Shown: positions 37,214 to 46,676 of the stretch, in pieces | Layout of the letters: every line of letters begins with the position of its first letter | How positions within the stretch are numbered: the first letter of the stretch is position 1 | NCBI RefSeq assembly: GCF_000346465.2 | Contig: NC_034011.1 | Location: forward strand, 21,278,264-21,342,263 | Reading direction: 5' to 3' | Origin: Prunus persica | Taxonomy: Eukaryota; Streptophyta; Magnoliopsida; Rosales; Rosaceae | DNA: 64,000 nt | Made by a program: the position numbers and the translations under genes | Notes under the pieces: model-generated | Database searches by the model: none | Seen by the model: only the letters and a program-made list of their open reading frames with translations | Told to the model about the DNA's origin: nothing

Positions 37214-37283
37214 CACCAATGCCATGATGATCACCAATGCCATGATGACCACCAATGCCGTGATGATCACCAATGCCATGGTG
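37214..37283. repeat. 18-bp tandem repeat cut by the assembly gap
   Basis: Units such as CACCAATGCCATGATGAT recur about four times up to the gap edge. On the minus strand one frame reads HHGIGDHHGIGGHHGIGDHH, a Gly/His-rich periodic peptide; this frame is open from 37300 into the gap. Confidence 0.9.
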
Positions 37284-37308
37284 GATGTCAAAGCTGTAAA
37301 CTCATGAT

Positions 37309-38064
37309 TTACCGCTCTGATTCTTTTGCTACGCTGTCTGCACAAATGAACTTTCCAAAAGTAATAAGAATATGATCATCTTGTTTTATATAGGAAAAAC
37401 AAAATTACTTTGTAAAGCTTATTGAGTATATGTGGATTAGGGATACAAATGATCCGAATTAGTGGATTATCTCATATGTAATGAGAAAACCTTCAGAAGA
37501 TGTTTCATTTATCAAAAGAAAATATGGGGAAAAAGATACACATATGTATGGCATGCCCATTTAAACTTACCTGTTTCTGGCATGGCTTCTTCTCGAGCGT
37601 AGGCAGCGGAGCTACCACACCGACCGCGCCGACCAAGGCCGTCGTACTGAACGCAATCATCCACCGTCTTCTCTGCCCCATCCACTGCCACACATCACAG
37701 GTAGGTACTCAAAATTTTCAACTCATCTGTGAGCTCAGCTAGCTAGTATTAATTCAAACATGTGAAGGTGAAGCCTAAAATTGTAGTTGTAATTTGAAAA
37801 TAAATAAATTGATATATGCATGTGGACTTCACACCATGCAATAAAAATCAATTTCAGGATTTGTTAAACTTCAATTTAGTGATTTTCTCATGTTCACACT
37901 TCAATTTTGTAAGAAATCACAAGAAATAATGAAACCAAAAAAAAAGGGAAACCTTTGCTCTCATGATCTTGGGGTACTATCTCAGCTGCCACCGAGGAAA
38001 AGATGAGAACAAGTGCAAGCACGAAACCATAGCCTTTCATTTTCATCTTCTTCTGCACCAACAT
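37309..38064 (-). CDS. Glycine-rich family gene, copy E (3' part uncertain, next to a gap)
   Basis: Exon 1 is 38064-37953, identical in protein sequence to copy D (signal peptide, then IVPQDHESK). Exon 2 is 37684-37571 (VDGAEKTVDDCVQYDGLG, then RRGRCGSSAAYAREEAMPET), with a consensus GTAAGT donor. With the best acceptor (TTTGTGCAG, ending at 37338) exon 3 is 37337-37309 and stops after DSVAKESER, giving about 84 residues. A weaker acceptor (TCATGAG) about 36 bases further would instead enter VYSFDIHHGIGDHHGIGG, which stays open into the gap. That alternative fits a glycine-rich family better. The upstream promoter seen for copy D is replaced after the duplication breakpoint at 38151, so transcription is doubtful. 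Either a real tandem copy or an assembly duplicate. Confidence 0.5.
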
Positions 38065-38067
38065 ACT

Positions 38068-38115
<48 letters not shown>

Positions 38116-38151
38116 ACAAAGCCGCACAACACAAGCAGAAGCTACACAGAC
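37696..38151. repeat. Duplicated block, copy 2
   Basis: Counterpart of 36019-36473. Beyond 38151 the sequence switches to GT-rich DNA (GGGGTGGGGTTGCGGGTGGG) unlike the promoter of copy 1. Confidence 0.9.
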
Positions 38152-38585
38152 ACTTTGCATCTAGGGGTGGGGTTGCGGGTGGGTTCTGGGTTTTGCTGAT
38201 TAGCGGGTGTGGGGTGGGTTGCGGGTTGGATTGGGCTTTGGGTTTATAGGGGCTTTTTCGTTCTGGCAGCTACTGATGGGTCTAGGCTGATGTAAAGAGC
38301 CAAATGTATGAAATTGCCCCTGGGTCTAAGTTTAAGAATCAGATCCCAAGAGTGCTTCGAAAGAGTAGTTGAGCCTTAGGAAACACCTTGGTCTTCTTTA
38401 CCAATGAAACCAACAGTTTCTTACAGATAAATTCTTGGCTTAACTTGAGAAGCTTGTGACATGGAAGCTAAACATTCATGAGTTTAGCACGAAAGAGAGA
38501 AAGACTAGGTTTTCTACGAGAAACAGAGGTTAAAGCAAAGGATTTCGTGAGAATTTGTTAAGGAGAGAGAGAGAGAGAGAGAGAT

Positions 38586-38618
<33 letters not shown>

Positions 38619-39982
38619 AACAGAGATTAGGGTGGAAGAATGGGTGCTTTGGGTAATTTTCCAGCAGCTTGACGAAGGGTTCGTCAGGCTCTGAAATGGC
38701 TTGCCAAAGAAGAAGATGGGAAGAGATGGAGAAATAAGGCTCAAAATTGAAAGGTTCCAAGGATGAGAGGTGAAACTTGCTCTCTCTGGATGTCTAATGA
38801 GTAGAGGGTACCCCTCTTTTATAGCCGCTGAAAGCTTATTCTTCCCAAGAAACCCTAATGAGTTCTCTCCAATTTTGCCAAGTCTTCCCTTTCAGTTCTA
38901 TTCCTTTCTTTTGATTCATCCTATTTTGTGAAATCCCTTTCTGTCCAAACACGCATAGACAAGATTTTTGGGAGCTCAAAAGTCTTCCCGCAGCCGTTTC
39001 AGTGGTAACCTCTCAGCTCTCTTATTTCTTGTCCGTCCTTTGCAAACTGAATTCATACTGATGAGATCTTCACGAGTATGGGAAGAAAACTCAGCTTATT
39101 TTTCTAGCATTTAATGGTTATAGGGAGTGGTTTTTGATTTCACATTTTCTACCAACTCCCCTGAATATCCTCTGTCTGTTTCCCATTGACGTCTTGTCAT
39201 TGGAATCACTTGTGCTTTGAGGAAAAACTTCTTCCCTTTATCTGCTGACCTGATTTTGAATTGATGATCAACAGTGATGATTGGGCCTTCAGGAGTATAA
39301 TATAGAAGCTGGGTATGAATTAAACTAACTAAATATGGATTTTTTCAAATTAAATCACCATTTAATGGTAATTAACCTTTATCCTGTGAAGGCTAGTTTC
39401 GTACTTGGGATTCATTCCAATTTTCTTCTTTTGAAATGGCATGTGCCTTCGAAGCGTCCTGGGTTAGCTCTCAATTTTGGTAAAATAAAGTCCAAACACG
39501 TGCCGTTAAGTTAGCCCAATAGCCAGATGGGCTGGCGCGAGAAAATTAGGCCCAAACACAACACTTTACATGTTTTAATTGTTTTCAAAACCGAAATCAA
39601 ACTTGAGTGGAATCCTAATTCCTTTCTTTTTCATATTTTTTTTCTCTATTCTTCTTTCTTCTTTCTTTTGTCTCCTTTTTAGTTGCTTGTTTGTTATTTT
39701 ATTGTTTCGTTCCTTGATAGACAAGCTTGTGCTTGGTTAATTAATTGGTATTTTAATTCAATCTTTGGGGAACAAACTTGTACTTGCATATCTATACTAA
39801 CCATTAATCTGTGCGCTTGCACGATAAATTTGTTGAATTTAATATATTAATTTAGGTTGATTTTAGACATAACATATAACAATTTAAGTAATTTTGGAAT
39901 AAATGGCCAGTGTTTTAACCAAACTTTATTCAGACTGAAGAAGAAGGAGAAGTGGGAATAAATTAATAGGCTCAAGTACTGA
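38152..39982. other. Intergenic region with GT-rich block and (GA)n/(GACA)n repeats
   Basis: 38160-38260 is G/T-rich with repeated GCGGGTTGG-like words, possibly a degraded transposon end. 38563-38600 is (GA)n, followed by about five GACA units to 38620. The stretch 38500-38830 (with TACCCCTCTTTTATAGCCG) has the flavour of a retrotransposon LTR or leader, but I cannot define ends. No gene is called. Confidence 0.35.
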
Positions 39983-40339
39983 GAGCATTCATAATGGGAG
40001 GGTGTATAATGAGGTGTATGTTAAATATACACCCTTTGTGATCGGAATCACCAGCAATGAAGAGGTGTAAACGAGTGTAAATTTGCATCACCACCATGAG
40101 ATGCAAATTTAGATGCACATATACATCTTTTTTTTACATCTCTTGCTGGTGAAATCTACATGAGAAAAAGTGGACAAAAGTGAGACCTACAGTAGAAAAA
40201 GTGAAAGAAATCAATTATACATCTTTAGATTTACATCTTCTCAACATGAGCAAAAATCATATTTACAACTCCTAGAGATATAAAGAGAATGTAAAAGTGG
40301 CTTAAACCCTCAAAAATACATCATCCCACTGTGAATGCT
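39983..40339. mobile_element. Tourist-like MITE, 357 bp
   Basis: The left end GAGCATTCATAATGGGAGGG and the right end (minus strand) GAGCATTCACAGTGGGATGA are inverted repeats. The element is flanked by TGA on both sides (39980-39982 and 40340-40342), fitting the TNA target of PIF/Harbinger elements. No coding capacity. Confidence 0.75.
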
Positions 40340-40342
40340 CTG

Positions 40343-40715
40343 ATATCAGTACAATGATTAGGCTAGCTATTATAGTATCTTGCTCTCTTACATAACGTTA
40401 CATAACAGTACAACTGACCAAAGAAAGTTAATCTTGTGACACATGGCATCATCCTAATGTAGATCATACTCTACCATCGCATCAAGGTCATGTTCGAAGA
40501 GACCAAGCATGAGATTCGGATTAAAGGCTGGGTGCAGTGGATATATACATAAGACAAACCCATAGCCCAAGCCAAGCATGCATATTCACACATTATTTTT
40601 CATTTTTGGTTTTTTAACTTTTGATAGAACATTGGAGAAGAGCGCGCATGGTTCTAAAAAGCAACATTAAAAACAAGTAGAAAGTAGTGAAGATACTACT
40701 CTTTTATATATATAT
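40343..40715. other. Intergenic spacer
   Basis: No gene or element is recognised; a short (TA)n lies at 40703-40716, at the border of the segmental duplication. Confidence 0.4.
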
Positions 40716-40969
40716 ATAACACATAAACCAGCTACAATGACTTATATGGTCAGTCCTTGGAGCTAGCTAGCTGGGGTCAAGTCAGGTGATATTTGACCCT
40801 TTTATCATGCACTCATCCTCGTGCATGGAAAAAACATATTACATATACGTACATGATCCCATGCATACATGGAGAGCTTATTCATCTGTTCTTCTCTACC
40901 ATACTTTAAGAACGAACGATTTCTATATGTACATAGTTCTCTCATATAGTGGGTTTAGCTCGGGGCCTT

Positions 40970-41360
40970 TCAGTTTCCTCCGCCACCGCCACCGCCACCG
41001 CCTCGGCCATAGCCGCCTCCTCCACCACCTCTCCCGCGGCCACCTCCATGGCCTCCTCCTCCATAGCCACCACCGCGGCCCCCACCTCCACGGCCTCCTC
41101 CTCCATAGCCTCCACCACGGCCCCCTCCGTAGCCGCCTCCACCATATCCATATCCGTCAGGCCGGTTCGTTTCAAGGCTATCGCCTACTTCTTGAGGCTG
41201 ATCATCAGCTTCAGGTTGCCGACAACATTGTGGGCCGCATCTATAGTAGCCATAACGAGTGCAACACCCGCAATATGGTTTTGCGTCATCTACGGGGTTC
41301 GCTTCCTGTGCCTCATCCACTGCACCAGCCACCAGCCATATATATATGTGGCGTTAGTGA

Positions 41361-41406
<46 letters not shown>

Positions 41407-41647
41407 GAACAATATTAATACAAAACCAAATCAAATTCTTGTACATCTTTTGACTTCTTTTCTGGGTTGGTCGATTGTGTGATAAAAGGATCATGAATTC
41501 TAAGATTAACTGTCACATGCATGCATGCACATATATATTTGGAATACCTTTCTTCTCATCTTTGGATGTCTCAGCTGCGACAGTGGAAGAGATGAGAACC
41601 ACAGAGCCAAACAGAAGGCCCAGCAAAAGGAAAGCTTTGAAAGTCAT
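40970..41647 (-). CDS. Secreted cysteine- and glycine-rich protein (copy A)
   Basis: Two exons on the minus strand: 41647-41548 and 41319-40970; 149 residues. The signal peptide (MTFKAFLLLGLLFGSVVLIS) resembles the N terminus of the plant GRP family. An acidic linker (ETSKDEKKVDEAQEAN) follows, then a cysteine cluster PYCGCC...CGPQCCR (about residues 49-66). A spacer, QPEADDQPQEVGDSLETN, leads to a long Gly-rich tail of GGGGYGGG- and GGGRGGG-type repeats ending in Asn. Likely secreted to the wall, where such proteins can bind kinase-type receptors or structural partners; the role is inference. The intron contains a (TA)n tract (41365-41403). A TATA-like CACTATAAACAG (minus) lies near 41752. 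The plus strand over the exon gives open Ala/Ser/His frames that are only shadows of glycine codons. Confidence 0.88.
41365..41403. repeat. (TA)n microsatellite in the copy A intron
   Basis: About 19 TA units, near the 3' end of the minus-strand intron (41320-41547). Copy B has only short TA runs here. Confidence 0.9.
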
Positions 41648-41940
41648 GACTTGTTGAAATCTTATGCTACTCAAATCTCACAAGAAAGATTGCTAGTTTA
41701 AGGCAGAAGATGCGAGTGAATGTTAGGCTTTGCCGATCACCGCTGTTTATAGTGCTGGGAGATCCCACTAGACGACACCAACCATTGTGGTGGCATGCAT
41801 CGTTTACGAGTAAAGACGCAGATTTTAGTCAGCAAAGTTTGACTTCCCCTTGACATATAAATAATATTATGCAATATCTTCCAATTCTTATCATGACTTC
41901 CCCTAGACTTGATATATCAAAGCACTCTTGTTATTCAAGC

Positions 41941-41970
41941 AAAGACACGTGTCTAGGTTGAGCTCAGCTC
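41941..41970 (-). promoter_or_regulatory. G-box/ABRE-like promoter block, copy A
   Basis: AAAGACACGTGTCTAGGTTG contains a perfect CACGTG G-box within the palindrome GACACGTGTC, about 295 bases upstream of the start codon. The same block is kept in copy B and, partly, in gene D. G-boxes are bound by bZIP and bHLH factors, including ABA-response factors. Confidence 0.5.
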
Positions 41971-42352
41971 AGCATGCATGTCAATTTGGACACTTACATA
42001 CACACCATAACACAAACTCACACGGATACTCAGACAGATAGACACGCATGTACATATGATACTCAAGATCAGGAAGTCTCAGAGCACCTGCTAGCAATTT
42101 GGGTAGCCATGCCATTAAGACTGTATCCAGATAGGGCCCGTGTAGCTGGTTGTTGGGTATCAAGTTGACTATCATCAATTTATTCAGTCTTATCTAAATT
42201 GTTAAAATAGTACTTAGTCATAATCCAATCCAATTTCTCTTTTTCCTTTTTTGTCCTTTGAGTTTAGACACTGTGTATTTTGTTTGTGTGAGATTGATAG
42301 ATGATGAGATTAAGAATCATGCATGATATGTATATATATATATATATGGGGA

Positions 42353-43333
42353 TACTACAAATTTTGACACAATTTTATAGTTTTTAGATGCAAACACTTT
42401 TAAGGGTTAAGATTAAATGTAATTTTATTATTTATTTATTTTATTTCGATAACATAACAAATAAAATAAAAATATTGAACACACCATTTTTTATTTATTT
42501 AATTTTTTTCCTTTATCTGGAAACAAAGTTCTGAGTTGATCTCCAAACACGCAAGGATCTATTCCAGATTTTCCACTCCAACACTTCATGCAATTTTCAC
42601 TAAATATTCTGGAGATTGTTTGAAAATCTTAATTGTTAAATGTGCTAAGAAGCTATGGATACTTTTTGCTGCAATTAGATGCTAAATTGTTTGAGAATGA
42701 ACTTGAACTTCTCATGGTAAAAGACATTAAGAAATTCACAAATGTAAGAGGATAAAGAAATTCGAATAGAAAGTAATCCAAGGACTTAGAGACTCAAAGC
42801 TCAAGAAAATAACAAAAGAACCAACATACAAGACTGCAAGATGAACCTCTCCAAATTTTGCTGCAAGATAGAGAGAGACAATAGTTGAACCAAACCCCAA
42901 ACGAATTATAAAAAAAAAGGATCAGAAAAAAAAATTCATACTCAGAGAATTAGATCATACCATTTATTTATTATATTGATTGAAATCTTAGGGGAAAAAA
43001 ATTAATGGCTAACATGTGAAATATGGGAGAGAGAAGAGCTACTTCTTGTTTAGTGTTGGTAGTGATAGAGGAATTGTCAAAGGCAGAAAGAAGATTTGGA
43101 AGAAGAAGAAAAAACATAAGTAAAGGCATGAAGAAAAAGATGACGTGAGAGAAAATGTTAATGCTTTTAGGAAGTTGGGAAAACATAAATGAAGAGAGAT
43201 AAAATATTCTAGTAAGTTAATTAAAATTAATTTAAACAAATAATGATTTAAAGAAAAAAAATTAATATGTTTAATCTTAATCATTCATTGTAGTCTAATT
43301 TAATGGTTAAAAAATTGTGTCAAACTTGCAGTG
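42353..43333. mobile_element. Small inverted-repeat transposon (MITE-like), about 0.98 kb
   Basis: The left end ACTACAAATTTTGACACAAT and right end (minus strand) CACTGCAAGTTTGACACAAT match, and similarity continues inward for about 70 bases (TTAAGATTAAA on both sides). No coding capacity; an internal minus-strand frame is compositional. The CACT-A-like start suggests a CACTA derivative, but the target-site duplication is not clear. Confidence 0.6.
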
Positions 43334-43372
43334 CCACGGATCCGGCACCATATATGGGGCGGATCCATGGCA

Positions 43373-43524
43373 CTACAAATTTGACACAAATTTTGACACA
43401 ATTTTATAGCCTTTAGATGCAAGCACTTTCAAGGACTAAGATTAAATGTGATTTTATTATTTATTTATTTTATTTCGATAACATAACAAATAAAATAAAA
43501 TATTAAACACACCACTTTTCAAGG
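43373..43524. mobile_element. Second, truncated copy of the same small element
   Basis: Starts CACTACAAATTTGACAC and repeats about 150 bases of the left part of 42353-43333 (GCAAGCACTTTCAAGGAC, AACAAATAAAATAAAAT) before breaking off. Only 40 bases separate it from the first element, with GGATCC-containing inverted words between. Confidence 0.6.
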
Positions 43525-43564
43525 TAGCATAAATGTTTATATATATATATATATATCTAGCTTC

Positions 43565-43789
43565 TATTGAGGGATCCCTCAAATAAGATTTTTGAAGATA
43601 TTCATTTAAAGATCATCTCTACAAAAAATCACTTGATCGATATCATTTGATCACTCAATTAAATTATTGAAATTTAGTACTTTTTTGAAGAACTGTCTGT
43701 GTTTATTGATTTCGTAGGACACAATTAGATGTCTAAACGGTTTCTGATTTGTCTAATTTTTTGCAAGGATAATCTAGGAATGAAGAACT

Positions 43790-43790
<1 letters not shown>
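43565..43790. repeat. Dispersed repeat copy 2 (unclassified)
   Basis: Reverse-oriented relative of 28960-29300: GGGATCCCTCAAATAAG, GATATTCATTTAAAGATCATC, TAGGACACAATTAGATGTC, GTCTAATTTTTTGCAA. Bounded by (TA)n tracts at 43541-43556 and 43794-43820. Confidence 0.55.
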
Positions 43791-43824
<34 letters not shown>

Positions 43825-43911
43825 TTGGGGGGCTCAGCATGCATGTGAATTTGGACATCTACACACACTCACACATGTAGATACATCTACATATGTAGAC
43901 ATGTATCTTCA

Positions 43912-44131
43912 ATGTGGGCTGGAGATGGTAATACAAGAAGATCTACTATAGATTTTGTTGTTTTCGTAGGTCCTACTCCAGTTTGAGGGCAATACAAGAA
44001 GCACAACTCTGTTTCTCGAAGTTCAACTGAAGCTGAGTATCGAGCATTAGCTCATACTTCAGTTCATATAGCTTGGATCGGGCAAGTGTTGTTGGATTTA
44101 AAGGTGTTTCTGGGGCCAAAGTATTCGTGAA
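43912..44131 (+). mobile_element. Ty1-copia retrotransposon fragment (RNase H end)
   Basis: Frame 1 reads WAGDGNTRRST then a stop after VGPTPV. A second stretch reads KKHNSVSRSSTEAEYRALAH and IAWIGQVLLDLKVFLG. These are the standard copia RNase H words. Only about 220 bases remain, with an internal stop, no LTRs and no other domains. Its end at 44131 abuts the left border of segmental duplication copy B. Confidence 0.8.
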
Positions 44132-44392
44132 GATAACACATAAAACAGCTACAATGACTTACGGTACCGTCAGTCCTTGGAGCTAGCTAGCTGGGGTCAA
44201 AATATTCAGGTGATATTTGACCCTCTTACCGTGCACTCATTCTCGTGCATGGAAAAACATATTACATATACGTACATCATCCCATGCATACATGGAGAGC
44301 TTATTCATCTATTCTTGTCTACCATACTTTAAGAACGAACGGTTTCTATATGTACATAGTTCTCTCATATAGTGGGTTTAGCTCCGGGCCCT

Positions 44393-45233
44393 TCAGTTTC
44401 TTCCGCCACCGCCGCCACCACCATATCCACCACGGCCACCTCCTCCATAGCCGCCGCTTCCACGGCCCCCGCCTCCATGGCCTCCTGCTCCATAGCCGCC
44501 GCCTCCACGGCCTCCTCCTCCATAGCCCCCGCCTCCATAGCTCCCACCACGGCCTCCTTTGTAGCCACCCCCTCCATATCCATATCCGTCAGGCTGGTTC
44601 GTTTCAAGGCTGTCGCCTACTTCTTGAGGCTGATCCTCAGGTTCAGGTCGCCGACAACATCGTAGGCCGCATCTATATATGCCAAAACGAATGCAACACC
44701 CGCAATATTGTCTTGCGTCCTCTACAGGGTTCGCTTCCTGCGCCTCATCCACTGCACCACCAACATATATGTGACCTTAGTAAGTACATATATAATATTA
44801 ATATTCGAACAACACGAATACAAAACCTAGCTATATTATTGTGAGCTAGAGAAAATCAACTCAAATTCTTGTACATCCATCTTTTTACTCTCTTTTTTTG
44901 GTTGGCCGATGTGTGATCTAGGATCATAAAATCAGTGCTAATTAGTATACATAAAGTAGACAAAATTAATATATATAAAAAAATGCTAGACCTACCGGAT
45001 TTTTATACCACAAGTGGTATACAATATTATTGTATAAAAATGTGATAAGTTTAGTATTATTCATATATATATATATATATGTGTGCGAGCGTGCCCGTAT
45101 AGAGTCGCTAGAATAATGAATAAATTAATCAACCTTTCTTCTCATCTTCGGATGTCTCATCTGCGACAGTGGAAGAGATGAGAACAACAGAGCCAAACAG
45201 AAGGCCCAGTAAAATGAAAGCTTTGAAAGTCAT
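44393..45233 (-). CDS. Secreted cysteine- and glycine-rich protein (copy B)
   Basis: Two exons: 45233-45134 and 44751-44393; 152 residues, paralogue of copy A. Signal peptide MTFKAFILLGLLFGSVVLIS; acidic linker ETSEDEKKVDEAQEAN; Cys cluster QYCGCC...CGLRCCR; spacer PEPEDQPQEVGDSLETNQPD; then a Gly-rich tail of GGGGYGGGGRGGGGYG-type repeats ending RN. The donor is GGTTGATT, weaker than the GGTATTCC of copy A. The Gly tail differs from copy A in unit number, consistent with repeat slippage. A TATA-like GTATAAAACAG (minus) lies near 45335 and the G-box block is at 45386-45405. Role as for copy A. Confidence 0.88.
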
Positions 45234-45383
45234 GACTTGTCGAAATGTTATGCTAGTAAAAAATCTCACAAGAAAGATTGCTAGTTTTAAGGTAGAAGAT
45301 GGGAGTGGATGTTAGGTTTTGCCGATCACCACTGTTTTATACCACATTGTTACGACACCAGGCAATGTTGGAGAGTACCGTAA

Positions 45384-45412
45384 GCAAAGACACGTGTCTC
45401 GGTTCAGCTCAG
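45384..45412 (-). promoter_or_regulatory. G-box/ABRE-like promoter block, copy B
   Basis: CAAAGACACGTGTCTCGGTT contains CACGTG in the same GACACGTGTC palindrome as copy A, about 155 bases upstream of the start codon, followed by CAGCTCAGCATGCATG as in copy A. Confidence 0.5.
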
Positions 45413-46033
45413 CATGCATGTGAATTTGGACACTTACATACACACGTAAAACAGGAAACGAGCGCTACAGATGGATACGACAAGTAGAAGATCATATATG
45501 TACAAACCGAATGTGAACTCCGCTATTGTTTTCTTGGACTGATTATTTTTATTTTGGGTCCTTAATTGGCATATGTATACAAGTTTTTTTTTTCCCACTA
45601 ATAAATTTTTCTTACGTGGCAAAAAAAATCCACGTTTCACATGTGCCATTAAGACTCTAGCCAGATGGGTGCAGTGTAGCTGGTTGTTGGGCATCAAGTT
45701 GACCATCAATTTATTCATTTTTATCTACATGATTAATAGTCTCTACTTGGTCAAAATAAAATAAAATCCAATCCAATTTCTGTTTTTCGTTTTTGTCCTT
45801 TCAGTTCAGATATAGATAGATGATGAGATTGAGAACAAGTTGTGCCCAAAACACTCTTCTTTGCTTTGAATGACCAAAGCAAGAACAAAATTGCCGAATA
45901 TATCTCAACCCCAGAGTTTGAATATGCCCAAAACACTCTTCTTCTGTCGGTTGTCAACTTGTGCGTCTGTGAGATTTTGATTTAACATTGTCCGTTTTAA
46001 TAAAATTTCTACTTTTTAAAAAATAATTTGCTA

Positions 46034-46110
46034 ACGGGATCTAGCAGAGTGAATAAGAGCCTTGACTTGCAAATTAGAGATTTCATGTTCGAGTGGTCAG
46101 ATGGTATCAG
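46034..46110 (+). repeat. SINE-like fragment
   Basis: GGGATCTAGCAGAGTGAATA (A-box-like), TTGACTTGCAAATTAGAG and TTCATGTTCGAGTGG (B-box-like) are in the family order. It runs directly into dispersed repeat copy 3. Confidence 0.5.
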
Positions 46111-46201
46111 ACTCAAGTGATTTTTTGTAAAGATGATATTTGAATGAATATCTACAAAATAAACGTTTTAAAATAGTAAAATACAATACAAAGTGGTGTT
46201 C

Positions 46202-46205
<4 letters not shown>
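46110..46205. repeat. Dispersed repeat copy 3 (unclassified)
   Basis: AAAGATGATATTTGAATGAA, TATCTACAAAATAAACG and TAGTAAAATACAATAC match copy 1 (29180-29240) in the same orientation. Confidence 0.55.
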
Positions 46206-46239
<34 letters not shown>

Positions 46240-46676
46240 TATTTTTTTTTATTTTTTGACCTTTTGTCAGCGAATTTGATTGCCACGTGTGAGTTCAGAG
46301 ATATCTGACATCCCATACATAAAAGCAAAATTTGGTAGGAAAAAAAAACGTGAACAAATTGCATATAATTATAAACGTTATTGTATATATATGTCATTAA
46401 TTTCTTAAATCATGGATCGATGACATGCATTACACAAGTACGTGAATAATAAAAGAGCATATATCATCAGCTAAGCACTCATGATAATTAGTTTAATTTT
46501 ATTTTTTGCATGCCTCGCTTCTGAAGTTTTATTCATACAAATACTGCGAGGAATCAACTACTTCAAGCATTCAGCGCATGCATCTTCAGATCTGCTAATA
46601 CATATATAATTATCCAACTAATTAAACACACACTGCATGCACATATGCAGACCAGTGGCCTTAATCAACTAGTTAA

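Larger units (their letters stand above)
40716..42280. repeat. Segmental duplication, copy A
   Basis: Alignable with about 44134-45830 across the 3' flank, both exons, leader and promoter of a glycine-rich gene. Shared words include GGAGCTAGCTAGCTGGGGTC, AGATTGCTAGTTT, GACACGTGTCT and AGCTGGTTGTTGGG. The two copies differ by many substitutions and indels, so the duplication is not recent. Confidence 0.8.
44134..45830. repeat. Segmental duplication, copy B
   Basis: Counterpart of 40716-42280. The left border lies immediately after the copia fragment. The intron and upstream region have extra insertions relative to copy A, including a TA-rich stretch at 45063-45082. Confidence 0.8.
45831..46676. 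other. Intergenic spacer between glycine-rich genes B and C
   Basis: Holds a SINE-like fragment (46034-46110), dispersed repeat copy 3 (46110-46205) and a (TA)n tract (46207-46234). No gene is seen. Confidence 0.5.

Noticed and set aside
38160..38260. G/T-rich block as a hAT terminal repeat
   Set aside because: It begins TAGGGGTGGGG like some hAT ends, but no partner end or target-site duplication could be found.
40786..41482. Long plus-strand open frames rich in Ala, Ser, His and Arg over glycine-rich gene A (and similar ones at 44245-44844 and 35758-36054)
   Set aside because: They are antisense to GGN glycine codons, which always read as open Ala/Ser/His/Arg frames; they have no domain and no splice support.
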